Shown: one piece after another, positions 8,392 through 19,900 of the stretch
Layout of the letters: each line of letters begins with the position of its first letter
How positions within the stretch are numbered: position 1 is the stretch's first letter
From: Methylobacillus arboreus
GTDB lineage: Bacteria > Pseudomonadota > Gammaproteobacteria > Burkholderiales > Methylophilaceae
Length of the DNA stretch: 64,000 bases
Assembly: GCF_020532725.1 (NCBI RefSeq)
Contig: NZ_JAJAVC010000003.1
Coordinates: 310,001-374,000, forward strand
Direction: 5' to 3'
Made by a program: the position numbers and the translations under genes
The notes under the pieces: generated by a model
The model's database searches: none
What the model was told of the DNA's origin: nothing
What the model saw: only the letters and a program-made list of their open reading frames with translations

Positions 8392-9295
8392 GCGTCTGCT
8401 TGGCGTGGTGCCGGTGGTGTTCGGCGTCCTGTTGCTGACATTCCTGCTGGTGCACCTGGTGCCTGGCGATCCGGTCGAGGTCATGTTGGGCGAGTCCGCC
8501 CCGGTGGCCGACCGTGCCAAATTGCGCGCGGAATTGGGGCTGGACCAGCCCTTGCCGCTGCAGTTCGTCCATTATCTCAAGGCGCTCGCGCATGGCGATT
8601 TCGGCCGCTCCATCCATAGCCGCAAGCCGATTGCCGATATGCTGCGCGAACGTCTGCCTGCCACTGCCAGCCTGGCGTTATGCGCGCTGGTGATTGCGGT
8701 GGGCCTTGGCCTGCCCTTGGGCATTATTGCCGCGCTCAGGCAGGGCAAGTGGCAGGATGGGCTCGCTACGCTGTTGAGCCTGACCCTGTCTGCCATGCCG
8801 CATTTCTGGCTCGGCCCCTTGCTCATGCTGCTGTTTGCCTTGTGGCTCGGGCTTTTGCCGGTAAGCGGCATGAGCGAACCCGGCGCCATCATCCTGCCTG
8901 CGCTGACCCTGGGCTTTGGCCTGGCTGCCATTCTCACACGCATGACCCGGGCCAGCCTGCTGGAAGTGCTGAACGAGGATTTCGTCCGCACTGCGCGTGC
9001 CAAGGGCATAGAAGAGCGCAAGGTGATTTTGCGCCATGCCATGCGTGCGGCGCTGTTGCCGATTGTCACGGTGGTCGGCCTGCAGCTGGGCAGCCTGCTT
9101 GCCGGTACCGTGATTACCGAGACCGTGTTCGGCTGGGAAGGCATCGGGCGGCTGCTGGTGGAATCCATAGAAAAGCGCGATTACCCCGTGACCCAGGCAT
9201 GCGTGGTGGTGATCGCGTTAAGCTATGTCGTGATCAACCTGCTGACCGATCTCTTGTACGTGCGGCTGGACCCCAGGGTGAGGTTTGCCGTATGA
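8384..9295 (+). CDS. dipeptide/oligopeptide ABC transporter permease, DppB type
   Basis: This is a 303-residue inner-membrane permease with six predicted hydrophobic segments. The family opening (LLVHLVPGDPVEVMLGE), the assembly region (LGLDQPLPLQ), the coupling loop (EDFVRTARAKGIEERKV) that contacts the ATPase, and the C-terminal motif TVFGWEGIGRLLVESI are all visible. It overlaps the YkuD gene by 8 bases and the next permease gene by 4 bases (ATGA), so all are one translationally coupled unit. No DppD/DppF ATPase is encoded in the window, so the transporter must borrow ATPases encoded elsewhere. Confidence 0.92.
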   Translation: MIRRLLGVVPVVFGVLLLTFLLVHLVPGDPVEVMLGESAPVADRAKLRAELGLDQPLPLQFVHYLKALAHGDFGRSIHSRKPIADMLRERLPATASLALCALVIAVGLGLPLGIIAALRQGKWQDGLATLLSLTLSAMPHFWLGPLLMLLFALWLGLLPVSGMSEPGAIILPALTLGFGLAAILTRMTRASLLEVLNEDFVRTARAKGIEERKVILRHAMRAALLPIVTVVGLQLGSLLAGTVITETVFGWEGIGRLLVESIEKRDYPVTQACVVVIALSYVVINLLTDLLYVRLDPRVRFAV

Positions 9296-10086
9296 AGCGC
9301 TGGCCTTACTGGGTGCTGGGTTTCTGGCTGGTGGTGGTGGCATGCTCGCTGCTCTACGATATGCAGCCGGATGCCATCAGCCTGGAGCAGGTATTGGCGC
9401 CGCCCGGAAAATCAACGTTGCTCGGTACTGACGATCTCGGCCGCAATATTGCCGTGCGCCTGGCCGCTGGGGCGGGGGTTTCCATGCTGGTGGCGCTGGC
9501 GGTTACCGCAGTTACCTTGACACTGGGGACCATGATTGGCTTGCTCTCTGGCTATTGCGGCGGCTGGGTGGACAGGCTGCTCATGCAGGTTACCGATGTT
9601 TTCCTGGCTTTTCCGGGCATTCTGCTGGCGATTGCATTTGCCGCCGTGCTCGGTCCGGGGCTGGATAACCTGTTGCTGGCCTTGTGCATGACCTCCTGGG
9701 TCGGCTATGCAAGGTTGACGCGTGCCCAGGCCCTAAGTTTGCGCCAGCGCCAGCATGTGCAGGCGGCGCAATCCTTAGGCGCTTCGGCAGGCCGCATCAT
9801 GCGCAAGCATATGCTGCCATTGCTTGCCGCGCCGCTGGTGGTGGAAGCTACTTACAGCATTGCCGGCCTGGTGATTGCCGAGGCCAGCCTGTCCTTCCTC
9901 GGCCTCGGCATACAGGCGCCGCATGCCTCCTGGGGCTCCATGCTTAGGGACGGCGTGCGTTACCTGCTGGTGGCGCCTCATTATGTACTGGCGGTGGGCA
10001 TCAGCCTGATGTCAGTAGTGCTGGCGGTCAATGTACTGGGCGACCAGTTGCGCGATGCCTGGGACGTCAGGCGCGCCAAAGATTAG
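9292..10086 (+). CDS. dipeptide/oligopeptide ABC transporter permease, DppC type
   Basis: This is the second membrane subunit of the peptide importer, 264 residues. It starts at ATG 9292, which overlaps the dppB stop. The same frame stays open back to 8680 but that part is only a shadow of dppB. Features are an N-terminal helix, STLLGTDDLGRNIAVRL, the EAA coupling loop (YVQAAQSLGAS-like, here HVQAAQSLGASAGRIM), and EASLSFLGLGIQAP. It is a little shorter than typical DppC proteins (about 300), mostly at the N-terminus. The queuosine-precursor transporter gene follows after 11 bases. Confidence 0.91.
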   Translation: MKRWPYWVLGFWLVVVACSLLYDMQPDAISLEQVLAPPGKSTLLGTDDLGRNIAVRLAAGAGVSMLVALAVTAVTLTLGTMIGLLSGYCGGWVDRLLMQVTDVFLAFPGILLAIAFAAVLGPGLDNLLLALCMTSWVGYARLTRAQALSLRQRQHVQAAQSLGASAGRIMRKHMLPLLAAPLVVEATYSIAGLVIAEASLSFLGLGIQAPHASWGSMLRDGVRYLLVAPHYVLAVGISLMSVVLAVNVLGDQLRDAWDVRRAKD

Positions 10087-10097
10087 GGATATAAGCC

Positions 10098-10796
10098 ATG
10101 CAGCAGCGCACTTACCGGTATTATGATTTTGTCATGGTGGCCTTTGTGGTGGTGCTGGTCTGTTCCAACCTGATCGGCCCAGCCAAGATCGCCCAGCTTG
10201 ATTTGCCGCTGATTGGCACGCTCACCTTCGGCGCCGGCGTGCTGTTCTTCCCGATCTCCTATGTCTTTGGCGACGTGCTCACCGAAGTGTATGGCTATGC
10301 CCGCTCGCGCCGCGTGATCTGGACCGGGTTTGCCGCGCTGGCGTTTGCCTCTGCAATGGCCTGGGTGATCGTCGCTCTGCCGCCTGCGCCGTTCTGGGAA
10401 AACCAGCGTGCCTACGAAATTGCCTTCGGTTCCGCATGGCGCATATCCCTGGCAGGGCTGATTGCCTTTGCCTGTGGCGAGTTCGTCAACTCCATGGTAC
10501 TGGCGAAAATGAAGGTGTGGACCGCAGGGCGCTGGCTGTGGATGCGCACCATAGGCTCCACTATCGTGGGCGAGGGCGTGGATTCCATGCTGTTCTACCC
10601 GCTCGCTTTCCATGGCAGCGGCATCATTCCCGACGACAAGCTGCCATTGGTCATGCTTGCGCAATTTCTCGCCAAGACCGGGGTTGAGGTAGTATTGACC
10701 CCGGTGACCTACCGCGTCGTGGCTTTCCTCAAGCGTGCAGAAAACGAGGACTACTACGACAGGAATACCGACTTCAACCCGTTCCGCCTGCAATGA
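10098..10796 (+). CDS. queuosine precursor transporter (YhhQ/QueP family)
   Basis: This 232-residue integral membrane protein of the DUF165 family has about six transmembrane segments. In E. coli the YhhQ member imports the queuosine precursors preQ0/preQ1. Family signatures are NLIGPAKIA near the first helix, FFPISYVFGDVLTEVYGYARSR, and RTIGSTIVGEGVDSMLFYPLAF. It starts 11 bases after the dppC stop and so may be carried on the same transcript, although queuosine salvage is not obviously linked to peptide import. Confidence 0.9.
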   Translation: MQQRTYRYYDFVMVAFVVVLVCSNLIGPAKIAQLDLPLIGTLTFGAGVLFFPISYVFGDVLTEVYGYARSRRVIWTGFAALAFASAMAWVIVALPPAPFWENQRAYEIAFGSAWRISLAGLIAFACGEFVNSMVLAKMKVWTAGRWLWMRTIGSTIVGEGVDSMLFYPLAFHGSGIIPDDKLPLVMLAQFLAKTGVEVVLTPVTYRVVAFLKRAENEDYYDRNTDFNPFRLQ

Positions 10797-10828
10797 TGGC
10801 ATCAACCAATTGATTTAATAATACACAC

Positions 10829-11878
10829 ATGACACTAGGCCCCATCATGCTCGATGTCGTCGGCACCGAGCTCAGCCCCGACGATATCCGCCGTATCCGC
10901 CATCCGCTTGTGGGCGGCGTCATCCTGTTTGCGCGTAATTTTGAATCGCCCACGCAACTCAAGGCGTTGACCGACAGCATCCATGCCGTGCGCCAGCCAC
11001 CACTCTTGATTGCCGTTGACCATGAAGGCGGACGAGTACAGCGTTTCCGCGAAGGTTTTACACGTATCCCGCCCATGCGCGAGTTCGGCAATATCTGGGA
11101 CGAACATCCGCGCAAGGCGCGGCAGCTCGCGGAAGAAGCAGGCTGGATCATTGCGGCGGAATTGCGTGCCCATGGAGTCGATTTCAGTTTCACCCCGGTG
11201 CTCGACATGGATTACGGTGAAAGCCAGGTGATCGGCGACCGCGCTTTTCACGGTAACGCGCAGGCCGTCAACGAACTGGCGTTCTCGCTTATACAAGGTT
11301 TGAAGCGCGGCGGCATGGCGGCCGTCGGCAAGCATTTCCCCGGCCATGGCTATGTGGTGGCGGATTCCCATGTGGCGATTCCCGTGGACGAGCGCGAGTT
11401 CGACCAGATTGCTTCGGCGGACATGCAGACATTCCGCCAATTGATCGATGATGGCATCCAGGCCATCATGCCCGCCCATGTGATCTATCCCAAGGTAGAC
11501 GATAAACCAGCAGGTTTCTCGGAGCGCTGGCTGCAAAAAGTCCTGCGCCAGCGCCTGGGCTTTAATGGCGTCATCTTCAGCGATGACCTTTCCATGGAAG
11601 GGGCCGGCGTGGCCGGTGATGTGACCCAGCGCGCGCTGGCTGCGCTCGATGCGGGTTGCGACATGGTGCTGCTTTGCAACCAGCCGGAAAAGGCAGATGA
11701 ACTCCTGGCTAACCTGAAATGGGATATCCAGGCACAAAGCCTAGCAAGGCTCGCCCGCATGCATGGCGCGCGGCATCCCTCCAGCATAGTGGCCTTGCAT
11801 GAAGACCCTGACTTTATGCACGCAGTGCATAGAGTCGGCCTTGTAGGCAAGGCGGATGGGGATTTGCCGTTTGCGTGA
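10829..11878 (+). CDS. nagZ: beta-N-acetylhexosaminidase NagZ
   Basis: This 349-residue cytoplasmic glycoside hydrolase family 3 enzyme releases GlcNAc from anhydro-muropeptides during cell-wall recycling. Markers are IAVDHEGGRVQRF (residues 61-73), the KHFPGHG loop at 168-174 with D179 and H181 (the acid/base pair of the family), and the nucleophile region SDDLSMEG at 251-258. The length is standard. No clear Shine-Dalgarno precedes the ATG. Its location behind the YkuD/Dpp genes supports a murein-recycling theme for this stretch. A hairpin terminator follows. Confidence 0.94.
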   Translation: MTLGPIMLDVVGTELSPDDIRRIRHPLVGGVILFARNFESPTQLKALTDSIHAVRQPPLLIAVDHEGGRVQRFREGFTRIPPMREFGNIWDEHPRKARQLAEEAGWIIAAELRAHGVDFSFTPVLDMDYGESQVIGDRAFHGNAQAVNELAFSLIQGLKRGGMAAVGKHFPGHGYVVADSHVAIPVDEREFDQIASADMQTFRQLIDDGIQAIMPAHVIYPKVDDKPAGFSERWLQKVLRQRLGFNGVIFSDDLSMEGAGVAGDVTQRALAALDAGCDMVLLCNQPEKADELLANLKWDIQAQSLARLARMHGARHPSSIVALHEDPDFMHAVHRVGLVGKADGDLPFA

Positions 11879-11937
11879 TATTTGGGGGTATTCAGGAGGG
11901 AGTGACTGTAGCAGTTCTGTTTTGATGCCTAGACAAT

Positions 11938-11963
11938 AAAAAACCCGCCGGAGCGGGTTTTTC
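11938..11963. terminator. bidirectional intrinsic terminator
   Basis: Stem AAACCCGC / GCGGGTTT (11941-11948 with 11953-11960) and loop CGGA, flanked by A-runs on the left and T-runs on the right. It can end both nagZ transcription (plus) and the PEP-CTERM gene (minus). Confidence 0.85.
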
Positions 11964-11979
11964 AGTTCGATGCCAAAAA

Positions 11980-12504
11980 TTAGGCGGAGAACTTGGAGCG
12001 GCTACGCGCTGCGAAACCGATCAGACCCAAACCCAGGGCCAGCATGCCGTAGGTGCTTGGCTCAGGAACTGCTGCAGCAATGGTGCCGCTGTAGGTGGCA
12101 TTGCCGCTGTAAGTGCCAACAATATTGATCCAGTATGTTGCAGGACCTTCGACACTACCACTCAGGCCAGCAAAAGACAATTTTGCATTGAGTGCGAAAA
12201 TGTCGCCTGTGCTCAGCAGATTGCCACCTTGAGCATCATAGAGGTTGAATGCTGTGAAAGCAATGCTGCCTGAGCTAGTGCCGCTAAGGCTTGCGCTTAG
12301 GTCACGGTTACCAAACACATCGAAGGAGAACCAATCATTGATAGCGCCACCACCATTAATGAGAGTGTTATGCTCAAAATTGTAGTTTTCTGCATCTGCT
12401 GCTGAGTTCAGGTCGACAGACACAACTGGATGAGCGAATGCGCTGGCGGATGCACCGATCAGTGAAACAGCCAACAGAATTGCCTTGAGATTCATTGCTT
12501 TCAT
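11980..12504 (-). CDS. PEP-CTERM sorting-domain protein
   Basis: This 174-residue secreted protein has an N-terminal signal peptide (cleavage expected after about residue 25, ASAFA) and a C-terminal PEP-CTERM tail: VPEPSTYGM, a hydrophobic helix, then a basic end (ARSRSK). Such tails are recognised by an exosortase, which cleaves and anchors or releases the protein, usually in exopolysaccharide-producing proteobacteria. The middle is low in charge, rich in Ser, Gly, Asn and Thr, and lacks Cys, with an FSFDVFGN segment. The start follows AGGGG. No exosortase or polysaccharide genes are nearby, so this is a dispersed substrate. Its function is unknown. Confidence 0.9.
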   Translation of the reverse strand: MKAMNLKAILLAVSLIGASASAFAHPVVSVDLNSAADAENYNFEHNTLINGGGAINDWFSFDVFGNRDLSASLSGTSSGSIAFTAFNLYDAQGGNLLSTGDIFALNAKLSFAGLSGSVEGPATYWINIVGTYSGNATYSGTIAAAVPEPSTYGMLALGLGLIGFAARSRSKFSA

Positions 12505-12900
12505 TGCATTACCCCTATGAGAAAATTGAATTTGAAGTACACCAAGTCAATATTTTTTTAGAATATTGAATAAGATTTAATTGACGATCCAAGAATAAGA
12601 CGGAATGAGATAAGGTGGCAATAGTCCAAAGGGGCTAACGGAGTCGGGGCGTTATGAGACATAAAGCGCAAACCGCATCCGCACTTAGTTATTGCCCATT
12701 TTGACTAGGCCGATAGCATGACTGCGGTATGTGTCTTGATGACGATTTTTTGCTGTTTTGCACGAATGATAAAAAATCATGAACAGGTTCTTGGCCCTAA
12801 CGCGTTTATTTCGGCCAATCTCCGCGATATGGTTGAAACTTTATGTGTAATTGGCTAGTCTTAGCCGTAGTTCTGGTTTTTTCTTAGGGGGTACATTTAG
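12505..12900. other. 396-base intergenic region between divergent genes
   Basis: This AT-richer spacer holds the upstream regions of the PEP-CTERM gene (minus) and the YccA-type gene (plus). An 8-base perfect inverted repeat, TCAATATT-N7-AATATTGA, lies at 12547-12569, about 45 bases upstream of the PEP-CTERM start. It could be an operator or an mRNA hairpin. I see no convincing RNA gene or coding frame. Confidence 0.5.
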
Positions 12901-13587
12901 ATGCAAACGAATTATCAAGTCGCGAATACACAAACGCTGCCAGTTGGCGCGCACAAGGTATTGCGTAACACTTACATGTTGCTGGGCCTGACCATGATCC
13001 CAACGGTGATTGGTGCTCTGGTTGGCATGTCCATGAATTTCTCATGGATGGCAGCCAGCCCGATCGTGTCTTCATTGCTCATGTTGGCCGTAATGTTCGG
13101 CCTGTTCTTCGCAATCTCTGCTAACCGCAACAACAGCTTTGGCGTGGTATTGCTGCTGGGCCTGACTTTCTTCATGGGCCTGATGCTGGGTCCCATCCTG
13201 CAAGTTGCGCTCAACCTGCGTAACGGCGGCCAGCTAGTCGGCTTGGCTGCAGGCGGTACCGGCCTGATCTTTATGACGCTGGCTGGTATTGGCGCCACCA
13301 CCAAGAGGGATTTCAGCTTCATGGGCAACTTCCTGCTGGTTGGCCTGATCCTGTTGATCATTGCTTCGCTGGCTAACCTGTTCTTCCAGGTGCCTGCTGC
13401 TTCGTTGGCGATCTCTGCGGTTGCCGTGCTGCTGTTCTCGGGTTTCATCCTGTTTGATGTAAACCGCATCGTGCGTGGTGGTGAAACCAATTATGTGATG
13501 GCAACCTTGTCCCTGTACATCAGCATTTACCAATTGTTTGTCAATCTGCTGCATTTGCTGATGGCATTCATGGGTGAGCGTGACTAA
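12901..13587 (+). CDS. Bax inhibitor-1/YccA family membrane protein
   Basis: This 228-residue protein has seven predicted transmembrane segments and a short polar N-terminus. E. coli YccA, of the same family, binds the FtsH protease and protects a jammed SecY channel. The C-terminal pattern (GFILFDVNRIVRGGETNYVM followed by LSLYISIYQLFVNLLHL) is typical, including the conserved Asp in the sixth or seventh helix. The ATG follows a TTAGGGGGT ribosome site. A hairpin terminator directly follows, so it is probably monocistronic. Confidence 0.92.
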   Translation: MQTNYQVANTQTLPVGAHKVLRNTYMLLGLTMIPTVIGALVGMSMNFSWMAASPIVSSLLMLAVMFGLFFAISANRNNSFGVVLLLGLTFFMGLMLGPILQVALNLRNGGQLVGLAAGGTGLIFMTLAGIGATTKRDFSFMGNFLLVGLILLIIASLANLFFQVPAASLAISAVAVLLFSGFILFDVNRIVRGGETNYVMATLSLYISIYQLFVNLLHLLMAFMGERD

Positions 13588-13601
13588 TCCTGCCACTGGC
13601 G

Positions 13602-13632
13602 ACAAAACCCGTCCTTGTGGCGGGTTTTTTGT
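13602..13632 (+). terminator. intrinsic terminator after the YccA-type gene
   Basis: AAAACCCG at 13604-13611 pairs with CGGGTTTT at 13621-13628 across a 9-base loop, followed by more T residues. Confidence 0.8.
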
Positions 13633-13660
13633 TTCAGCTTCTCTCTAGATTACTGTTGAC

Positions 13661-14716
13661 ATGACCGATCTCGCTGACAATTGGCCTTCCCTGGGCACTG
13701 CCATCAAGCAGCGCACCCCAGGCATACCGGTCACCAAGTGCCTGATCGTGGCCAACCTGATGGTGTTTGTGCTCATGTTATTCAATGGCGCAGGCTTCTG
13801 GCATTCGCCCAATAACGTGCAGCTCGCCTGGGGTGCCAATTTTGGCCCGGCAACGCAGGATGGTGAGTGGTGGCGGTTGTTTACCGCATTATTCCTGCAT
13901 TTTGGCGCAGTGCATCTTACGCTCAACATGATTGCATTCTGGGACGGCGGCCAGTTGGTGGAGCGTATGTACGGCCATTGGCGCTACCTTTCGATCTACC
14001 TGGTCAGCGGCCTGGTGGGCAACCTGCTTTCCCTGGTGTGGCAGGGTAACCAGGCGATTTCCGGCGGCGCTTCGGGAGCGATTTTCGGAATCTATGGCGC
14101 CATGATCGTATTTCTCTGGCAGGAGCGATCGCTGCTCGACCGGCATGAGTTCCGCTGGCTGTTCGGCGGTGCTTGTGTGTTTGCCATTGCCACGATTGCC
14201 TTGGGATTCATGATCCCGGCGATTGACAACGCCGCGCATATCGGCGGCTTTGTTGCCGGCATGCTGTCAGGCTTGCTGTTGATGCGCGGGTTGCAGCCGC
14301 AAGAGATTATGCCGCGCCTGCCCAGGTTGTTAGGCGGCGGCCTGCTGGCGCTCGCGGTCATTATCATGCTATGCAAATTGCCGGCACCTAAATATAGCTG
14401 GGGAGATGAATTGCTGCTGCAGAAGGAAATCGATGCCTTCATCCAGGAAGACCAGGCCATCAACCGCTCATGGCTGCATATCATGCATGAAAGCAAGCAG
14501 GGCAATGTGACCTACCTCGAGCTGGGAGAGCAGATAGAAAACGATATTACCGACCGCTACCAGGAGCGTTACGAGGCGCTATCGCAATTGCCTTATGACC
14601 CGGCCCTGCCGTCGGCGGCCAAACTGGAAAATATCCTGCAATATACCAAGCAAAAGCGCGACGCCTCACGCGCCCTGGCCGAAGAACTCAAGCAGGGCAA
14701 GAAGCCAAAACAGTAG
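13661..14716 (+). CDS. rhomboid-family intramembrane serine protease
   Basis: This 351-residue membrane protease would cut transmembrane helices. The catalytic pair is present: S138 in GGASGAIFG and H193 in DNAAHIGGF, with the supporting H85/N89 of HLTLNM. The rhomboid core spans about residues 25-240. A further hydrophobic helix is followed by a soluble C-terminal region of about 100 residues, charged and probably helical, which is not part of the minimal rhomboid fold. No substrate is evident. It ends 8 bases before the convergent small membrane gene. Confidence 0.91.
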   Translation: MTDLADNWPSLGTAIKQRTPGIPVTKCLIVANLMVFVLMLFNGAGFWHSPNNVQLAWGANFGPATQDGEWWRLFTALFLHFGAVHLTLNMIAFWDGGQLVERMYGHWRYLSIYLVSGLVGNLLSLVWQGNQAISGGASGAIFGIYGAMIVFLWQERSLLDRHEFRWLFGGACVFAIATIALGFMIPAIDNAAHIGGFVAGMLSGLLLMRGLQPQEIMPRLPRLLGGGLLALAVIIMLCKLPAPKYSWGDELLLQKEIDAFIQEDQAINRSWLHIMHESKQGNVTYLELGEQIENDITDRYQERYEALSQLPYDPALPSAAKLENILQYTKQKRDASRALAEELKQGKKPKQ

Positions 14717-14724
14717 GCTGAGGC

Positions 14725-14946
14725 TTACTTGGCGCCGGCCTTGAGTTTGTCCAGCCCGGTGACGACCAGCGACAATAGCCAGAGCAGGGCCTTGAAGGTG
14801 TTCATGACCGGGATCAGGCTCCAGAACACGCTGCCGAGAATCTGGCGACAGAGCATGGACTTGAAACAGGCCGTCTTGTAGATGGTGGACAGCAGGCACA
14901 GGCCGAGCGATACGAAGTAAACAACCAGGTACTCAACTGGAATCAT
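14725..14946 (-). CDS. small membrane protein of unknown function
   Basis: This 73-residue protein has two hydrophobic stretches (about residues 5-22 and 38-62), two internal cysteines (C17, C27) and a basic end. It is believable as a gene because a strong GGAGGA ribosome site sits just upstream of the ATG, it fills the gap between tadA and the convergent rhomboid gene, and the hydrophobic pattern is regular. I do not recognise the family. Confidence 0.6.
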   Translation of the reverse strand: MIPVEYLVVYFVSLGLCLLSTIYKTACFKSMLCRQILGSVFWSLIPVMNTFKALLWLLSLVVTGLDKLKAGAK

Positions 14947-14983
14947 GCTTTTCCTCCTTCATTATCCGACTGTTATTGTGCTA

Positions 14984-17444
<2,461 letters not shown>

Positions 17445-17448
<4 letters not shown>

Positions 17449-18404
17449 GCCGGTTCTACCAGGGCAAGCGCGCGCAGGCAGGCGTGGTAATGCGCTTCAT
17501 CGTGAGCGGGCGCGAGCGTGGCGCTGGGCAGGCGCAGGCCGTAGCGCTGGTTTGTGCTGTGTGCCTGCATGACCCAACTGGTCAGCTGGCTCAATTGCTG
17601 CTCAAGGTCCAGCCCAGGCGTATGAGCAAGGTCCAGCCAGATCTGCTGCTGGGATTCCGCGTGGAATTCACGGCTATACATGCCTTGCTCGCGTGAGGAT
17701 GCCTTCCAGTCGATACGGCGCGGCGAGTCTCCTCGCTGGTATAGTCGCAGGCCGGAAAAATCCTCGTCTCCTGCTTGCGTCGAGAGGCCGCCACCGCGAC
17801 CCGGAGTATCACTCTGGGGCAAGGGCAGGGAAGGCTCGGCTGGGCGTGGGTAGACCAGGCAGCGTGCTCGGGTATCCAGCCGGCTCCAGGCCCGGAACAG
17901 GCCGCCGGGAAACCCGGTGGATAGTGTGAGTATGCCCATATCCTGCCATCCGCGTTGCCGGGTTGGATGGGACAATGGCAGTTTGCTTGCGCCATTTGCG
18001 CTGATATCGCCATATACCGGTGCCTGGCCATCCAGGGCTGCGGCAATAGCAAAACGCTGCCGCCCGCGGGTTTCTGCCAGGCCGAGTTCCAGTACGGCAT
18101 CCTGTCCGGCAAATACCGGGGCGGGTGGCAGGACTTCTGCCTGCAGCCATGCGATATTGCGCCAGGTATGCAGCATGGAAACCATTGCCATGCCTGCCAG
18201 CAGGAAGGTGAGGATGAAGCCCAGGCTCAGAGTGTAGTTGATCGCGCCTGTCAGCATGGCGAGCAATATGATTGCTAGGCCCCAGCCTGCGCGGGTGGGC
18301 ATGATGTAGATTCGCTGCGGCTTCAATGTGGCAGGCAGTGCCGCAGCAAGCCGCTGCGGCAATTTGACGCGCCAGCTTCTTCTGTCAGGGGATGGCGACG
18401 GCAT
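17445..18404 (-). CDS. DUF58 domain protein of the moxR operon
   Basis: This 319-residue protein has two N-terminal membrane helices (about residues 40-82) and a C-terminal DUF58 region carrying the diagnostic LRLYQRGDSPRRIDWKAS. Such proteins accompany MoxR ATPases and often carry or resemble a von Willebrand A fold; they may act as adaptors in folding or insertion of partner proteins. The start overlaps the end of moxR by 20 bases, so the exact first codon is somewhat uncertain. Confidence 0.89.
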
Positions 18405-19293
18405 TCAGCAAGTGTTGGGCAGCATCGCTGACAGCACTGCCGGAAACGGGTTGCAGGCGGTGGCCGGCGACGCCGGGCAGGACAGCCTGGATATCCTCGG
18501 GGATGGCAAAGTCGCGGCCATGCATCAATGCCCATGCCTGGGCGCATTGCCGTAGTGCCAACCCGGCGCGCGGCGATAGTCCGGCGGTAAAGTGGCTGGA
18601 GCTGCGACTGTATTGCAGCAAGGCTTGCAGGTAGTCGAGCAGGGCATCGGACAGATGTATGTTATCCACCGCCTGCTGCAAGGCGGTCAGCCCCTTGGCG
18701 TCGATGGCTTGCTCGGGAATGTTCGACCCATGGCGGCCGCCATTGTTCTGTAGTAGTGAACGCTCGGCCCGCGTATCGGGATAGCCCAGCCTGATGCACA
18801 TGAGAAAGCGGTCAAGCTGCGATTCCGGCAAGGCAAATGTGCCGATATGATGAGCGGGATTCTGCGTGGCTATTACGAAGAAGGGTTTGGGCAGCGGGCG
18901 CGTCTCGCCTTCGAGGGTGACCTGGCCTTCCTCCATGACTTCCAGCAAGGCGCTTTGCGTCTTGGGCGTGGCGCGGTTCACCTCGTCGGCCAGCAATACC
19001 TGGGTGAAGACCGGGCCGGGATGGAACTTAAAGGCGGCTTCGTTGCGGTCGTAAACCGAGACACCGAGAATGTCGCCGGGCAGCAGGTCGCTTGTGAACT
19101 GCACGCGGTTGAATTGCAGGCCGAGCACTTGCGCCAGGGTGTAGGAAAGCGTGGTCTTGCCCATGCCGGGCAGGTCTTCGATCAAGAGATGGCCGCGTGC
19201 CAGTATGGTGGCAAGTGCTAGCTTGATCTGCGGCTCCTTGCCGAGGATGATGCGGCTGCTGTTGTGGATGATGGCCTGGATCTGGGCCTGCAT
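18385..19293 (-). CDS. MoxR-family AAA+ ATPase
   Basis: This 302-residue AAA+ ATPase has Walker A in LPGMGKTT (41-48), Walker B in LLADEVNRATPK, and a pore-loop/sensor pattern typical of MoxR (FVIATQNPAHHIGTFALPE). MoxR proteins are chaperone-like ATPases that help metal-dependent or VWA-containing proteins mature. The gene heads the moxR-DUF58-transglutaminase-tadA run. In methylotrophs one MoxR serves methanol dehydrogenase, but this neighbourhood is the general moxR/DUF58/TgpA type rather than an mxa cluster. Confidence 0.93.
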   Translation of the reverse strand: MQAQIQAIIHNSSRIILGKEPQIKLALATILARGHLLIEDLPGMGKTTLSYTLAQVLGLQFNRVQFTSDLLPGDILGVSVYDRNEAAFKFHPGPVFTQVLLADEVNRATPKTQSALLEVMEEGQVTLEGETRPLPKPFFVIATQNPAHHIGTFALPESQLDRFLMCIRLGYPDTRAERSLLQNNGGRHGSNIPEQAIDAKGLTALQQAVDNIHLSDALLDYLQALLQYSRSSSHFTAGLSPRAGLALRQCAQAWALMHGRDFAIPEDIQAVLPGVAGHRLQPVSGSAVSDAAQHLLNAVAIP

Positions 19294-19317
19294 GTTGTTT
19301 CCTTGAGTTTCTGCGAT

Positions 19318-19773
19318 TTAATCGACTTGTTGCTTCTGGCCCCAGCGTACTAGTACAAATGTCAGCCCGAGCATGAGGGCAGCGCCCACCCATAAAACCA
19401 CTTCCATCGGGTCGGGCGTGACTTCCTGCACCGGCATGATGATGAGCTTGCGCAACACCAGCACCATTGCGACCTCGATAAAGGTTTCCACCTCAAGCTT
19501 GGCGCCCATGAGATAGCGGATTTCGGCAGAGATCAATGCCGAAATCGACCACAACAGCATCAGGGTGCCCAAGGCATTAAGGAAGCCATGCACAAGGTTG
19601 TTGGCAGCAAAAGCCTCGCGTACATCAATGAAGAACAGCCAGGTGAACATGACCACTGAAACGGCAAGTGCGAGACCGATGGTAATGTGCGCGAAACCAT
19701 TGAGCCAGAGCATGGCGCGTATGGTATAGCGGTTGATGACGTTGAATTCGCGTGGAAAGTGGTTTTGTGCCAT
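19318..19773 (-). CDS. PsiE-like (phosphate-starvation-inducible family) membrane protein
   Basis: This 151-residue protein has four predicted transmembrane helices. The pattern around EIRYLMGAKLEVETFIEVAMVLVLRKLIIMP matches the PsiE family (the EvetfIEvamv-LRklI core); I quote it only in part as family evidence. Function is unknown even in E. coli, where expression rises in phosphate limitation. It lies 24 bases upstream of moxR on the same strand and may share its transcript. I see no Pho box. Confidence 0.75.
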   Translation of the reverse strand: MAQNHFPREFNVINRYTIRAMLWLNGFAHITIGLALAVSVVMFTWLFFIDVREAFAANNLVHGFLNALGTLMLLWSISALISAEIRYLMGAKLEVETFIEVAMVLVLRKLIIMPVQEVTPDPMEVVLWVGAALMLGLTFVLVRWGQKQQVD

Positions 19774-19900
19774 GGTCGGTTAATGTTCCCCTTGTTTGTT
19801 GTTATTCAACGGCACTCTTTTTGGATTTTTAAACTAGTGCACCGCTCAGTGCCCAATATACCAAATTTCGGTGCAATGGCATGTCTGCTTGCTTGGTCTT

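Noticed and set aside
8680-9291. Upstream extension of the dppC frame through dppB
   Set aside because: The added residues are an out-of-frame shadow of dppB; ATG 9292 in an ATGA overlap is the natural start.
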